The notes beneath the pieces were generated by a model. That model was not told the origin of the DNA. It saw only the letters and a list, made by a program, of their open reading frames with translations, and searched no databases. Below are positions 1-7,640 of a DNA stretch of 25,282 bases, one piece after another. This DNA comes from a virus. The translations under genes and the position numbers were made by a program. Each line of letters starts with the position of its first letter. Position 1 is the stretch's first letter. The DNA lies in the IMG/VR virus record IMGVR_UViG_3300025732_000246, positions 1 through 25,282 of that record. One strand, 5' to 3'.

Positions 1-1
1 C

Positions 2-160
2 AAGGGCATGGGTGAAGACGCAGACGCATGGGATGTGATCGATGCTGGCGACTTAGGTTACTGTGAGTTGTTTCACTTCAAATGTGCATCAAAGCGCACT
101 TGTTCGGCATGGATTGTTGGCGGCCCCATTACCGACGAAATGGAAGGCGAAGAATCATGA
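2..160 (+). CDS. Hypothetical protein, 3' end only
   Basis: The window opens inside a reading frame that stays open to a TGA at 158-160, giving about 52 residues with no 5' end. An internal ATG at position 8 could be the true start, but nothing before it allows a judgement. The peptide is acidic and contains the segment GDLGYCELFHFKC followed by SAWIVGGPITDEMEGEE, with three cysteines. I do not recognise the family. Its stop overlaps the start of the next gene (ATGA at 157-160), which is the reason for believing it is real: all the small genes that follow are joined the same way. No function is proposed. Confidence 0.55.
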   Translation, partial: KGMGEDADAWDVIDAGDLGYCELFHFKCASKRTCSAWIVGGPITDEMEGEES

Positions 161-333
161 TGAAAATGAAGATGACCCCTGCCGGACAAAAGAAAGTCGG
201 CAAGGTAATGTCAGAGTACAAAGCTGGCGAACTGCACTCCGGCAAGGGTGGCAAGGTCGTCAAGAACCCCAAACAAGCCATTGCGATCAGTCTGAGTGAG
301 GCGGCAAAGGTAATGCGTAAGAGGATGAAATGA
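157..333 (+). CDS. Small basic protein, DUF6496-like
   Basis: This 58-aa, lysine-rich protein has the pattern KVMSEYKAGELHSGKGGKV followed by KQAIAISLSEA, which I recognise as the DUF6496 family of small phage and bacterial proteins of unknown function. The start at 157 is chosen because it forms a 4-bp ATGA overlap with the upstream stop. Further in-frame ATGs lie at 160, 166 and 172. The stop overlaps the next start by 4 bp (330-333), so the genes are translationally coupled. High Lys content suggests nucleic-acid or virion association, but that is inference; no catalytic motif is visible. Confidence 0.8.
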   Translation: MMKMKMTPAGQKKVGKVMSEYKAGELHSGKGGKVVKNPKQAIAISLSEAAKVMRKRMK

Positions 334-485
334 AGGGACTTTACGCAAACATTCACGCCAAACGCGAACGCATTGAAAAGCAAAAAGCTGCTGGCAAGAC
401 CCCCGAGCGCATGAGAAAAGTCGGTTCAAAGGGTGCGCCAACTGCGGCTGCATTCAAGGCCGCTGCAAAGACCGCAAAGAAATGA
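330..485 (+). CDS. Conserved small basic phage protein (51 aa)
   Basis: ATG at 330 lies inside the previous stop (ATGA) and the frame runs 51 codons to TGA at 483-485. The product starts MKGLYANIHAKRERIEK and ends in an Ala/Lys-rich tail with KGAPTAAAFKAAAKTAKK. I have seen this GLYANI...KGAPTA pattern repeatedly in small phage proteins near DUF6496- and DUF6321-type genes, so it looks like a real conserved gene, but I know no function or family name. It is strongly basic. It is easily missed because of its length. Its stop overlaps the start of the next gene at 482. Confidence 0.75.
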   Translation: MKGLYANIHAKRERIEKQKAAGKTPERMRKVGSKGAPTAAAFKAAAKTAKK

Positions 486-733
486 TTAAGCGCGGCAAAG
501 AGACCTTCTCGGGGTACAACGCCCCAAAGAAGACCCCATCACACCCTACTAAGAGTCATGCGGTGCTGGCAAAGAGTGGCTCAGATGTGAAGCTGATTCG
601 TTTTGGGCAGCAAGGGGTAAAAGGCTCGCCGGATGGCACAAAGAGAAACGAAGCATTCAAAGCCCGACACGCTGAGAACATTGCAAAAGGCAAGATGAGT
701 GCGGCATATTGGGCCAACAAAGTAAAGTGGTGA
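482..733 (+). CDS. DUF6321-like small basic protein
   Basis: This 83-aa protein has the segment KTPSHPTKSHAVLAKSG, then VKLIRFGQQGVKGSP, then FKARHAENIAKGKMSAAYW, ending in KVKW. These blocks match what I know of the DUF6321 family, found in phages and phage-derived regions, with no assigned biochemical role. The start overlaps the previous gene by 4 bp (ATGA at 482-485). It is the last of three consecutive lysine/arginine-rich small proteins. Only 4 bp separate it from the 540-aa gene, so all are probably read from one transcript. Association with DNA or the virion is a guess from charge and position. Confidence 0.8.
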   Translation: MIKRGKETFSGYNAPKKTPSHPTKSHAVLAKSGSDVKLIRFGQQGVKGSPDGTKRNEAFKARHAENIAKGKMSAAYWANKVKW

Positions 734-737
734 CAGC

Positions 738-2360
738 ATGGACTACATACGCCCAACGCCACAGCAAAACCCAATTCTCGGGTTGCTTGCTGAACGCCTA
801 AAACAAGCACAAGGATTCGCTGCCAAGCCATTTGGCTATTCAAACCCACCCGCTGAAATGCTGATGAACCTATTGGGGATTCCGGCAGTACAGCAGACGA
901 TGGAGAGAATGGCCTACGGTGAACCGCTGACTACGGGCAGTGGCATGACCACACAAGTTAGGCCGGAAGTGGCTGAGGCTGCATTAACTGTGGCTCCCGC
1001 TGCTGGACTGTTGGGCAAAGCCACTAAGGGTTTACCCGTTGGCATGAGCATCAAGCCCGTTGACGACATGGCAAGTTTACTTACAACTTCGCGGGAATCA
1101 TTTGTTCCGGGTGTTGAAGCTGGTAAAGAATTAATTGTTCATCACAACATCACGCCTCAAAAGTTGGCAAATGTAGAAAAGGTCGGCGGTATGCCCGTCC
1201 CATCTATTGCTGTGTCCAATGTGGAAAATCCAATGATGGGATTTGGTGATATATCACTGATCGGCTCAAAGGAAATGGCTATCCCATCTGCAAAGAACCC
1301 CGTTTACGGGTTTGATGCTTACACAGCAAGAGCGCCAAAGATTGACTATCAGATAGACCCCAAAAGTCGCAAGGCATTGGAAGCCCAACTGAAAGACATT
1401 GCAGATGAAATTCCTGATGGCGGCTACAGCGTTGATAGACTGATAAACAATTGGGAAGATCGCAGGTTTTCCGATGTTTTATATGCAAAATTCTTAAAAG
1501 ATGAAGGTTATGGATTGCCAAATATCAGCGATTTCAAAGATGAACCGTGGAAATATCGCTCCGAAATCTCACAAAGAGTAAGTAATCTGAAAGGTGAATA
1601 TCAAGATTGGCTGAACAACTTTGAAAAGTCACTGCCGGAAACTGGTGTAAACATCAAAGAAAGAATCTTCAAAGGATTCACAGACTCCGGAAACCGCCGA
1701 TATGCTCCGGCAACGCTTGAAAATCTTGTGAAGGAAATGAAGGGCGGCGCGGGTTCGGAAGGCTACTTCTATGGGGTTGGGAACATTCGCGCCGTGGCTA
1801 CGCCCAAGTTCAAAAATTTGAATCAAGTCAAGGCGGCAAGAGAAAACATCGTTTCAACGGAAGAATTTGAACCAATCAAAAAGCAAATCAATAGCGCCTT
1901 TGATGATCTGACTGAAAGGCTCAACAAGCTGGAAGGCAAATCCGGTTATGGATATGACGCACCCGATGCGCTTTATGAGATTGGTCAAACACGGAATGTT
2001 AATCTGTTAGATAAGATTTACAAGGATGTGCCGGAAGCATTAAAGGCTGATGTTCAAATCTTTATGAACAAAGTCAAGGAAATGCCAACAGAGTATTTTG
2101 AGATCAAGCCTCAAAGGGCTGTGCAAATTGGTGAATTCAAAGGGGCCATATTGCCATCCAATGTGCCAAGTCAGTCTGTTGAATACCTAAAAAGCCAAGG
2201 ACTTGAAAATCTATACTACTATTCAACACCGGAAGAAAGAAAAGAGTTATTCAAGAAATTCGGCCCCGAAATGTTTGGCCTATTACCCGTAAGCCTATTG
2301 GCAGACCCCGAAACACGCCGAAAGCTAGATGAGGAATTGAGTCTGCTATATACTAAGTAA
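738..2360 (+). CDS. Large polyvalent-protein-like phage protein
   Basis: This 540-aa protein has no recognisable catalytic motif that I can point to. Residues about 131-201 (LIVHHNITPQKLANVEKVGG, then PSIAVS, GFGDISLIGSKEMA and YGFDAYTARAP) match a segment I know from large polyvalent proteins of phages and mobile elements, often beside MuF, ADP-ribosyltransferase or protease domains. The N-terminal part (residues about 78-102) is Ala/Gly-rich and mildly hydrophobic. The middle is mixed helical with many charged residues. The C-terminus has a short hydrophobic stretch (FGLLPVSLL) followed by a charged tail. Such proteins are often packaged and injected with the DNA; that role here is inference. 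It starts 4 bp after the DUF6321-like gene with a weak GGTGA ribosome site, and lies just before the packaging genes. Confidence 0.7.
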   Translation: MDYIRPTPQQNPILGLLAERLKQAQGFAAKPFGYSNPPAEMLMNLLGIPAVQQTMERMAYGEPLTTGSGMTTQVRPEVAEAALTVAPAAGLLGKATKGLPVGMSIKPVDDMASLLTTSRESFVPGVEAGKELIVHHNITPQKLANVEKVGGMPVPSIAVSNVENPMMGFGDISLIGSKEMAIPSAKNPVYGFDAYTARAPKIDYQIDPKSRKALEAQLKDIADEIPDGGYSVDRLINNWEDRRFSDVLYAKFLKDEGYGLPNISDFKDEPWKYRSEISQRVSNLKGEYQDWLNNFEKSLPETGVNIKERIFKGFTDSGNRRYAPATLENLVKEMKGGAGSEGYFYGVGNIRAVATPKFKNLNQVKAARENIVSTEEFEPIKKQINSAFDDLTERLNKLEGKSGYGYDAPDALYEIGQTRNVNLLDKIYKDVPEALKADVQIFMNKVKEMPTEYFEIKPQRAVQIGEFKGAILPSNVPSQSVEYLKSQGLENLYYYSTPEERKELFKKFGPEMFGLLPVSLLADPETRRKLDEELSLLYTK

Positions 2361-2386
2361 TACCAACAGACCTAAAGGAATTGGTA

Positions 2387-2443
2387 ATGCAAAAGAAAAC
2401 AATGCTAGCTATAGTAGCTAAAGATAGCAGGGGTGCTATATGA
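2387..2443 (+). CDS. Possible 18-aa leader peptide upstream of terS-like gene
   Basis: In the 79-bp gap between the polyvalent-like gene and the terS-like gene, an ATG at 2387 follows AAAGGA at 8-9 nt spacing. It encodes MQKKTMLAIVAKDSRGAI, and its TGA overlaps the ATG of the next gene (ATGA at 2440-2443). The ribosome site and exact overlap match the style of true genes in this window. A short frame in a short gap can arise by chance, so this may simply be leader sequence. If translated it would couple ribosome flow into the terS-like gene. Confidence 0.35.
   Translation: MQKKTMLAIVAKDSRGAI
2406..2420 (+). promoter_or_regulatory. Perfect inverted repeat in terS-like leader
   Basis: The bases TAGCTATAGTAGCTA consist of two copies of the palindrome TAGCTA around a 3-nt TAG spacer, so RNA could fold a 6-bp stem with a 3-nt loop. 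It ends about 19 nt before the ATG of the terS-like gene and lies inside the possible leader peptide. The stem is AT-rich and lacks a U-run, so it is not an intrinsic terminator. It could be a protein-binding site, a translation control element or chance. Confidence 0.3.
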
Positions 2444-2742
2444 GTGGCGTAAGATACGGCGGCAGGGCCGCAGGAACGCCAAATAAGGCCACATCTGAGG
2501 CAAGACAAGCCATAGCTACCTTCGTAGATGGAAACGCTTATAGGCTCACTGAGTGGCTCGATAAGGTGGCAAATGGCGACCCCGAGCATGACATAAAGCC
2601 AAACCCCGCAAAGGCATTTGAGTTGTTTCAGTCAGTGGTGGAGTATCACATCCCCAAGCTGGCAAGAACAGAACATGCGGGAGACGCGAACAATCCCATT
2701 GAAATGAAAGTCACATGGGCGCAACCGAACAATCCATCGTAA
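2440..2742 (+). CDS. Putative terminase small subunit
   Basis: This 100-aa protein begins with a basic segment (GGRAAGTPNKATSEARQAI) typical of small terminase or DNA-packaging proteins, in which such G-R-x-x-GTPNK motifs are common. Then come helices containing WLDKVANGDP and AFELFQSVVEYHIPKLART, ending in an acidic/polar tail. The terminase small subunit recognises phage DNA and recruits the large subunit. The assignment rests on the N-terminal motif, the size and the position directly before terL, with a 28-bp overlap. The start at 2440 has AGGGGTG a few bases upstream. The length is at the small end for TerS, and no full helix-turn-helix can be confirmed by eye. Confidence 0.72.
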   Translation: MSGVRYGGRAAGTPNKATSEARQAIATFVDGNAYRLTEWLDKVANGDPEHDIKPNPAKAFELFQSVVEYHIPKLARTEHAGDANNPIEMKVTWAQPNNPS

Positions 2743-3983
2743 TCCCCTACTCCCCGAGACGGGAGCAATTGCAGATTCACACTCTGCTAGACGCTCACAG
2801 ATTCGGGGTGGTGGTGGCCCACCGAAGGATGGGAAAGACGGTCAGCGCGATCAACCATCTGATTAAGGATGCGGTTCAAAACCAAAAGGAAAACCCGCGC
2901 TACGCTTACATTGCCCCAACATACGGGCAAGCAAAGAGGGTGGCATGGGACTACCTCACGAAGTACGCTAGACCTCTCGGGGGAACTGAGAATATCTCAG
3001 AGTTGCGGGTGGACTTTTGGAACCGTAGGATTCAGCTATACGGCTCAGACAACCCCGATTCACTGCGCGGACAGTACTTCGATGGGGTGATTCTTGACGA
3101 GATTGGCGACCAAAACCCAAAGATTTGGACAGACATAATCCGTCCGGCATTGGCTGACAGACTCGGGTGGTGTCTATTCATCGGAACGCCAAAGGGCCAC
3201 AATCACTTTAAAGACCTCAGAGATCGGGCAGAAACAGAGGAAGGTTGGGGACTGCTGGAGTTCAAAGCATCCCAAACGCAAGTATTGAGCGAGACCGAAC
3301 TCAAGGCCGCACGGCTGGAGATGGGGGACGACAAGTATCTACAAGAGTTTGAATGCTCATTCAGTGCGGCGGTAGAGGGCAGCTACTACGGTCAACTGCT
3401 CAACGATTTGGACGAAAAGAACCAAATTCAGACCATTCCCCGTGATGACCTCTGTAGAACAATAGCCGGATGGGACTTAGGAATGGGCGATTCAACCGCA
3501 ATTTGGGTGGCTCAGATAGCTGGCGCGGAAGTCCGGCTGATGGACTTTCACGAAAATAACGGGGTTGGACTAGACAATTATGTAAATTGGTTAAGGCATA
3601 ATGCGTGGGACAAAGCCGAGCAAATCCTACCTCACGATGTTCAAGTGCGGGAACTCGGCACGGGGAAAAGCCGACTAGAGGTTTTAACCGATGCTGGATT
3701 AAACATTCGGGTTGCCCCGCGCTTAGGGGTCGATGATGGCATCCAAGCGGTGCGAAGGCTTCTCCCGCGATGCTGGTTCAATGTGCCAAAGGTCAAACAA
3801 GGACTCGACGCACTCAGAAACTATCGAAGGGATTACGATGAGAAGCGCAAAATCTTCTACGAGCGACCACTGCACGATTGGTCTTCTCACGCCTCCGATG
3901 CTTTCAGATATTTGGCAATCGGTCTAAATGAAACTTCGGGGTGGTCAAAGATGCCTACTCAAAATGTGAAATGGATTGTGTGA
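2715..3983 (+). CDS. terL: Terminase large subunit (ATPase/nuclease)
   Basis: This 422-aa protein is the packaging motor that translocates DNA into the prohead at the portal and cuts it. The ATPase domain shows a deviant Walker A, VVAHRRMGKT (about residues 33-42), a Walker B VILDEI (125-130, with D128 and E129), and a coupling motif IGTPKG (156-161). The nuclease domain shows RNase H-fold acidic positions: D254 in AGWDLGMGDSTA, D308 in LPHDVQ, and D395 in WSSHASDAFRYL. Length is normal for compact TerL proteins. The start overlaps the terS-like gene by 28 bp, with only a weak purine-rich ribosome site, so translation is probably coupled. The stop overlaps the portal start (TGATG at 3981-3985). 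Confidence 0.95.
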   Translation: MGATEQSIVIPYSPRREQLQIHTLLDAHRFGVVVAHRRMGKTVSAINHLIKDAVQNQKENPRYAYIAPTYGQAKRVAWDYLTKYARPLGGTENISELRVDFWNRRIQLYGSDNPDSLRGQYFDGVILDEIGDQNPKIWTDIIRPALADRLGWCLFIGTPKGHNHFKDLRDRAETEEGWGLLEFKASQTQVLSETELKAARLEMGDDKYLQEFECSFSAAVEGSYYGQLLNDLDEKNQIQTIPRDDLCRTIAGWDLGMGDSTAIWVAQIAGAEVRLMDFHENNGVGLDNYVNWLRHNAWDKAEQILPHDVQVRELGTGKSRLEVLTDAGLNIRVAPRLGVDDGIQAVRRLLPRCWFNVPKVKQGLDALRNYRRDYDEKRKIFYERPLHDWSSHASDAFRYLAIGLNETSGWSKMPTQNVKWIV

Positions 3984-6001
3984 TGGACGAACAGAAACTC
4001 AAATCAATCATTGAAGCTGAGATTTCCAATTCTCTCGGGTATTTGGAGACTGAGACCACTGAACAACGCAGAGAAGCCCTACAAGCCTACCTACGACAGC
4101 CATACGGCAATGAGGTTGAAGGCAAGTCTCAGATTGTCACGGGTGAGGTTGCAGAGGCCGTAGACGGTTCTCTTCCATCATTGGTGCGAATCTTCACGGC
4201 AAGCGATGAGGTCGTGAGGTTTGAACCCCGTGGCCCTAATGACGAGCAAGCCGCAAAGCAAGCCACTGAATATGTCAATTGGGTGTTTAACCGCGACAAC
4301 GAAGGCGTGATTATTCTTCACGATTGGTTCAAGGATGCACTGCTTCAAAAGGTCGGCATCGTAAAAGCCTATTGGGAAGACAAAGAAGATGTAATCAAAG
4401 AAAAGTACCGTGATCTGACTGATGACGAACTCGCCATGCTGATGAGCGATGGCACGATGGAGATCGTCGATCAAGACACGCAAGAGTTCAATCAGATGAC
4501 TCCGATGGGGCCGATGACCGTCAAGATTCATGCGGTCACTGTCTCAAAGAAACAAAAGATTGGTCGTGTGGTGGTGGAGAATGTCCCACCCGAAGAATTC
4601 CTAATCTCAAAGAAGGGCCGCAAGATTGAGGGTTCGCCCTTCGTTGCCCACCGCAAGCTGATAACCCGTAGCGACTTGATTGCAATGGGCTTTGATGCGG
4701 ACATTGTGAACGGCATTCCATCTAGTGATTCACTGACATACACGCCCGAACGACTTGTGCGGTTCTCCAACGGTGAACAGCCGGACGACTCCACAAGCAT
4801 GGACGAATCAATGCAGAATGTGGAGGTGTTTGAGTGCTATCTACGCGCCGACATGGACGGAGACGGTATCGCTGAATTGCGTCAAGTGTTCTATGCTGGC
4901 AACGAGATTTTGGGAGACGAAGAATGCGACTATGTTCCATTCCACTCGATCTGCCCGATTCCCATCCCGCACAAGTTTTTCGGTCAATCGTTGGCTGACC
5001 GCACCACAGACATTCAGCTTCAAAAGACCACAATCACCCGTCAGATTTTGGATAACCTCTATCTGACAAACAATGCTCGGGTGACTGCGGTTGATGGGCA
5101 AGTGAACTTAGATGATTTGCTGACTGCCACTGCTGGCGGTGTGGTGCGGATTAAGTCTCAAGGCGCTGTGCAACCGTTGCAAGTGCAACCCGTTGCCGGA
5201 CAAGCATTCCCGATGTTGCAATATCTTGACTCTGTGGCCCAAAAGCGCACCGGAGTGACAGACGCTTCACAAGGGCTAGACCCCGCAATCTTGCAGAATG
5301 TGACTGCTGCGGCTGTGGCATCTATGCAAGCTGCTGGCGCGGGTAAGGTCGAACTGATTGCTCGAATCTTCGCAGAGACGGGCGTTAAATCGCTCTTTAA
5401 AGGGATTTTGCATCTGCTGTGCAAGTATCAAGACAAGCCCCGTATCGTGCGGATGAGAGGCACTTATGTGTCTTTTGACCCGCGAGAGTGGTCAAATCAG
5501 TACGATGTTGATATAAATGTTGGTCTCGGTGCTGGCAACCGTCAAGAACAGATGGCGATGCTTCAAATGGTTCTTGCCAAACAAGAGCAAGTGTTGGGTC
5601 AGATGGGTTTGGCTAACCCATTGGTGAGCATTGGGCAGTATCGCAACACGCTCGGTCGAATGGTGGAAGCTGCGGGATTCAAAGATAGCGCAGAGTTCTA
5701 CAAAGCCATTCCTCCGGAGGTCGATCAGCAACTGAGCAACCCGCAACCGCAAGCCCCACAAGTTTCGCCCGAAGCACAAGCGGCATTGGCAAAGGCTCAA
5801 GCCGACATTGAGAATATGCGGATGAAGGCACAAGCTGATATTCAGTTGGCCCGTGAGAAGGCCGCTGCTGATTTGCAGTTGCAATACGAGAAATTCCAAG
5901 CGGAAATGGCATTCCGTAGGCAAGAGTTTGAAGCAGAGGCCCAATTGAAGGCAATGAAAGTAGGTGCGGGGATTACCTCAAACATTGAGATTCCGGGGTG
6001 A
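3983..6001 (+). CDS. Portal protein
   Basis: The frame gives 672 aa from the ATG at 3983, chosen because it overlaps the terL stop as TGATG; in-frame starts at 3941 and 3971 would lie inside terL. Early residues (SIIEAEISNSLGYLETET, then EVEGKSQIVTGEVAEAVDG) and the WFKDALLQKVGIVKAYWE segment fit portal proteins of podoviruses of the epsilon15-like/SU10-like kind. These form the dodecameric head vertex through which DNA passes and to which terminase and adaptor bind. The last 80 or so residues are a long Ala/Gln/Glu-rich coiled coil with repeated KAQADI-type units, consistent with a portal barrel or helical tail. The position between terL and the capsid genes supports the call. Confidence 0.9.
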   Translation: MDEQKLKSIIEAEISNSLGYLETETTEQRREALQAYLRQPYGNEVEGKSQIVTGEVAEAVDGSLPSLVRIFTASDEVVRFEPRGPNDEQAAKQATEYVNWVFNRDNEGVIILHDWFKDALLQKVGIVKAYWEDKEDVIKEKYRDLTDDELAMLMSDGTMEIVDQDTQEFNQMTPMGPMTVKIHAVTVSKKQKIGRVVVENVPPEEFLISKKGRKIEGSPFVAHRKLITRSDLIAMGFDADIVNGIPSSDSLTYTPERLVRFSNGEQPDDSTSMDESMQNVEVFECYLRADMDGDGIAELRQVFYAGNEILGDEECDYVPFHSICPIPIPHKFFGQSLADRTTDIQLQKTTITRQILDNLYLTNNARVTAVDGQVNLDDLLTATAGGVVRIKSQGAVQPLQVQPVAGQAFPMLQYLDSVAQKRTGVTDASQGLDPAILQNVTAAAVASMQAAGAGKVELIARIFAETGVKSLFKGILHLLCKYQDKPRIVRMRGTYVSFDPREWSNQYDVDINVGLGAGNRQEQMAMLQMVLAKQEQVLGQMGLANPLVSIGQYRNTLGRMVEAAGFKDSAEFYKAIPPEVDQQLSNPQPQAPQVSPEAQAALAKAQADIENMRMKAQADIQLAREKAAADLQLQYEKFQAEMAFRRQEFEAEAQLKAMKVGAGITSNIEIPG

Positions 6002-6023
6002 TTAAACCTATTGAGGTCTTAAC

Positions 6024-7373
6024 ATGGCATTGAAAATACCCGGAACAATAATCGGCAATACCTATTACACGGGTGCTGGTGTAAAGCCGATTGACCCAAA
6101 TGATTCGTTTGCGGTGTTATTCCCATTTGCGGTTTCCGGTGCAGAAGAAGCCAAAAAAGCAGACCAAATGCGACTGCAAGGCTACAACATAGTCTATGGA
6201 GACCCACCTAAAAACGATAAATCGCTTGGTTCTTTTCTTGCCAGTTTAGACCCAACGACAGCGATCAGCCGTGAACTGACAAATGTTTTTCAACCCGTCG
6301 AACAGACAGTCAGCCAAAATCTTGCCCAACTGGACAAAGATTTAAGCCTATCGCAAAACGCCCCAATACTGGCGGCAATGGCTCTTAGTGTGGCTGCGCC
6401 GGGGGTCGGCTCTGCTATTGGTCAACAAATGATTACTGCGGGACTGCTACCCGCTACTACATCGGCGGCGGTGGCCTCTGCCATTGGGTCGGGTGTGGCA
6501 AATGCTGCCCTACAAGTGGCACAAGGCAAATCACCGGAGGATGCCTTAAAGGGCGCTGTGGTCGGCGGTGTGTCGGGCTTTGCTGGCGGTCAAGTTGGCG
6601 ACTATTTGGTGGGCGATGCTGGTGCGGTGAAAAACTTTGTCTCAAGCACTGCGGCAAACATGGTGGCGGGTAAAGACCCCGAGACAGCGGCTAAAACTGC
6701 ACTTGTGCAAACGGGCATTCAAGGCACTGCGGACACGCTTTCAAAAGCACAAGCCGAAAAGTACATCGAGACCCTTCCCATTCCCGATTACTTAGATGCT
6801 GGCCCTGCACCCACAAGCGCAGACACGATGGCGGCATATCCGGAGACCAATCCGGCAAATATTCAAGGCCCACCGGAGGCCATTGATACAACGCTACTGA
6901 ATCTAGCTAGCGCACCGCCAACGACACAGACTTATACCTACGAAGATGGAAGCACATTGACCGTCAATCAAAACGGTGATGTGGTTGGCTACACAGATGC
7001 CACCGAAACGCCATATCAAGGCCCAATCGCTACACCGTCTAACCCACTGACAAAATCCCAAATTGAAGGGATGATTAAACTCGGGTTGACAGTTGCGGGT
7101 GCAAGCCAAGCAAGTAAGGCAGTGCAAGACGCAATATCTAGCGGTGGCACACAAGCAAGCGGTTTCCCATTCACACCGTCAGACATATCAAGTTGGGGTC
7201 AGCCGGAGTACATGCAAACCTTCCAAGCCCCACTCGACATAAACACACTGTTTACACCCGAGAATCTTTTGGGTGGCACACAATGGGCTGGACTGCAAGG
7301 CAATCAGTTCTCCAATATCCCGCAAGTGTCAATATCTGACTTCATATCGAATATCCAAAATGGAAAAGTTTGA
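6024..7373 (+). CDS. Gly/Ala-rich putative virion protein
   Basis: This 449-aa protein starts MALKIPGTIIGNTYYTGAG after a GAGG ribosome site. Residues about 112-205 are a long Ala/Gly/Val-rich stretch with GxxxG-type spacing (GVGSAIG, GSGVANAALQ, GAVVGGVSGFAGGQVG), as in glycine-zipper segments that pack against or insert into membranes. Two related blocks follow each other, GKSPEDALKGAVVGG and GKDPETAAKTALVQTG, suggesting an internal duplication. The C-terminal half is Pro/Thr-rich and probably extended. I do not recognise a named family. Its position between portal and scaffold and its composition suggest a minor virion or DNA-delivery protein; that is inference. Confidence 0.7.
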   Translation: MALKIPGTIIGNTYYTGAGVKPIDPNDSFAVLFPFAVSGAEEAKKADQMRLQGYNIVYGDPPKNDKSLGSFLASLDPTTAISRELTNVFQPVEQTVSQNLAQLDKDLSLSQNAPILAAMALSVAAPGVGSAIGQQMITAGLLPATTSAAVASAIGSGVANAALQVAQGKSPEDALKGAVVGGVSGFAGGQVGDYLVGDAGAVKNFVSSTAANMVAGKDPETAAKTALVQTGIQGTADTLSKAQAEKYIETLPIPDYLDAGPAPTSADTMAAYPETNPANIQGPPEAIDTTLLNLASAPPTTQTYTYEDGSTLTVNQNGDVVGYTDATETPYQGPIATPSNPLTKSQIEGMIKLGLTVAGASQASKAVQDAISSGGTQASGFPFTPSDISSWGQPEYMQTFQAPLDINTLFTPENLLGGTQWAGLQGNQFSNIPQVSISDFISNIQNGKV

Positions 7374-7590
7374 ACGCGCACGGAACCTACTTTCAGATGA
7401 TTTCTTTTTGGAAGAAATGGAATCAATGAAGCAGTCTGAATTGCTGAATATAGTGAATAGCGCACCCGAAGATGTAGAGGTGCGTGAACTTGCATATTTA
7501 AAAATTCATGCCTTACAATCAATTAAAGGCCACTTTGAATCAATCGCTGCAACGGGCAAAATTGTTTCAAAGCGGTGGAAAATTTTGTAA
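7360..7590 (+). CDS. Small alpha-helical phage protein upstream of scaffold
   Basis: This 76-aa protein starts MEKFERARNLLSDDFFLEE and is predicted all-helical, with a basic end (KIVSKRWKIL). The ATG at 7360 was chosen because it begins a sensible protein and overlaps the previous gene by only 14 bp; the longer in-frame start at 7273 would sit deep inside that gene. Small helical proteins of this kind often lie between portal and scaffold in podovirus-like phages, and the pattern of a short N-terminal helix and AIAATGK near the end seems familiar, but I know no function. It is followed by 50 bp without a gene that holds a 5-bp hairpin (7608-7622) and no U-run. Confidence 0.7.
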   Translation: MEKFERARNLLSDDFFLEEMESMKQSELLNIVNSAPEDVEVRELAYLKIHALQSIKGHFESIAATGKIVSKRWKIL

Positions 7591-7640
7591 TCGTTGATTA
7601 CACCGTGGCACTCGGTAAGTGCTGACAACTTGGGTAAGAA

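Noticed and set aside
2381-2415. TTGGTA and TATAGT considered as a promoter for the packaging genes
   Set aside because: Spacing is 23 bp, too long for a sigma-70 promoter, and the match is poor. No convincing promoter was found anywhere in the window.
7608-7622. GCACT/AGTGC hairpin before the scaffold gene, considered as a terminator or regulatory stem
   Set aside because: Only five base pairs and no T-run; likely chance.
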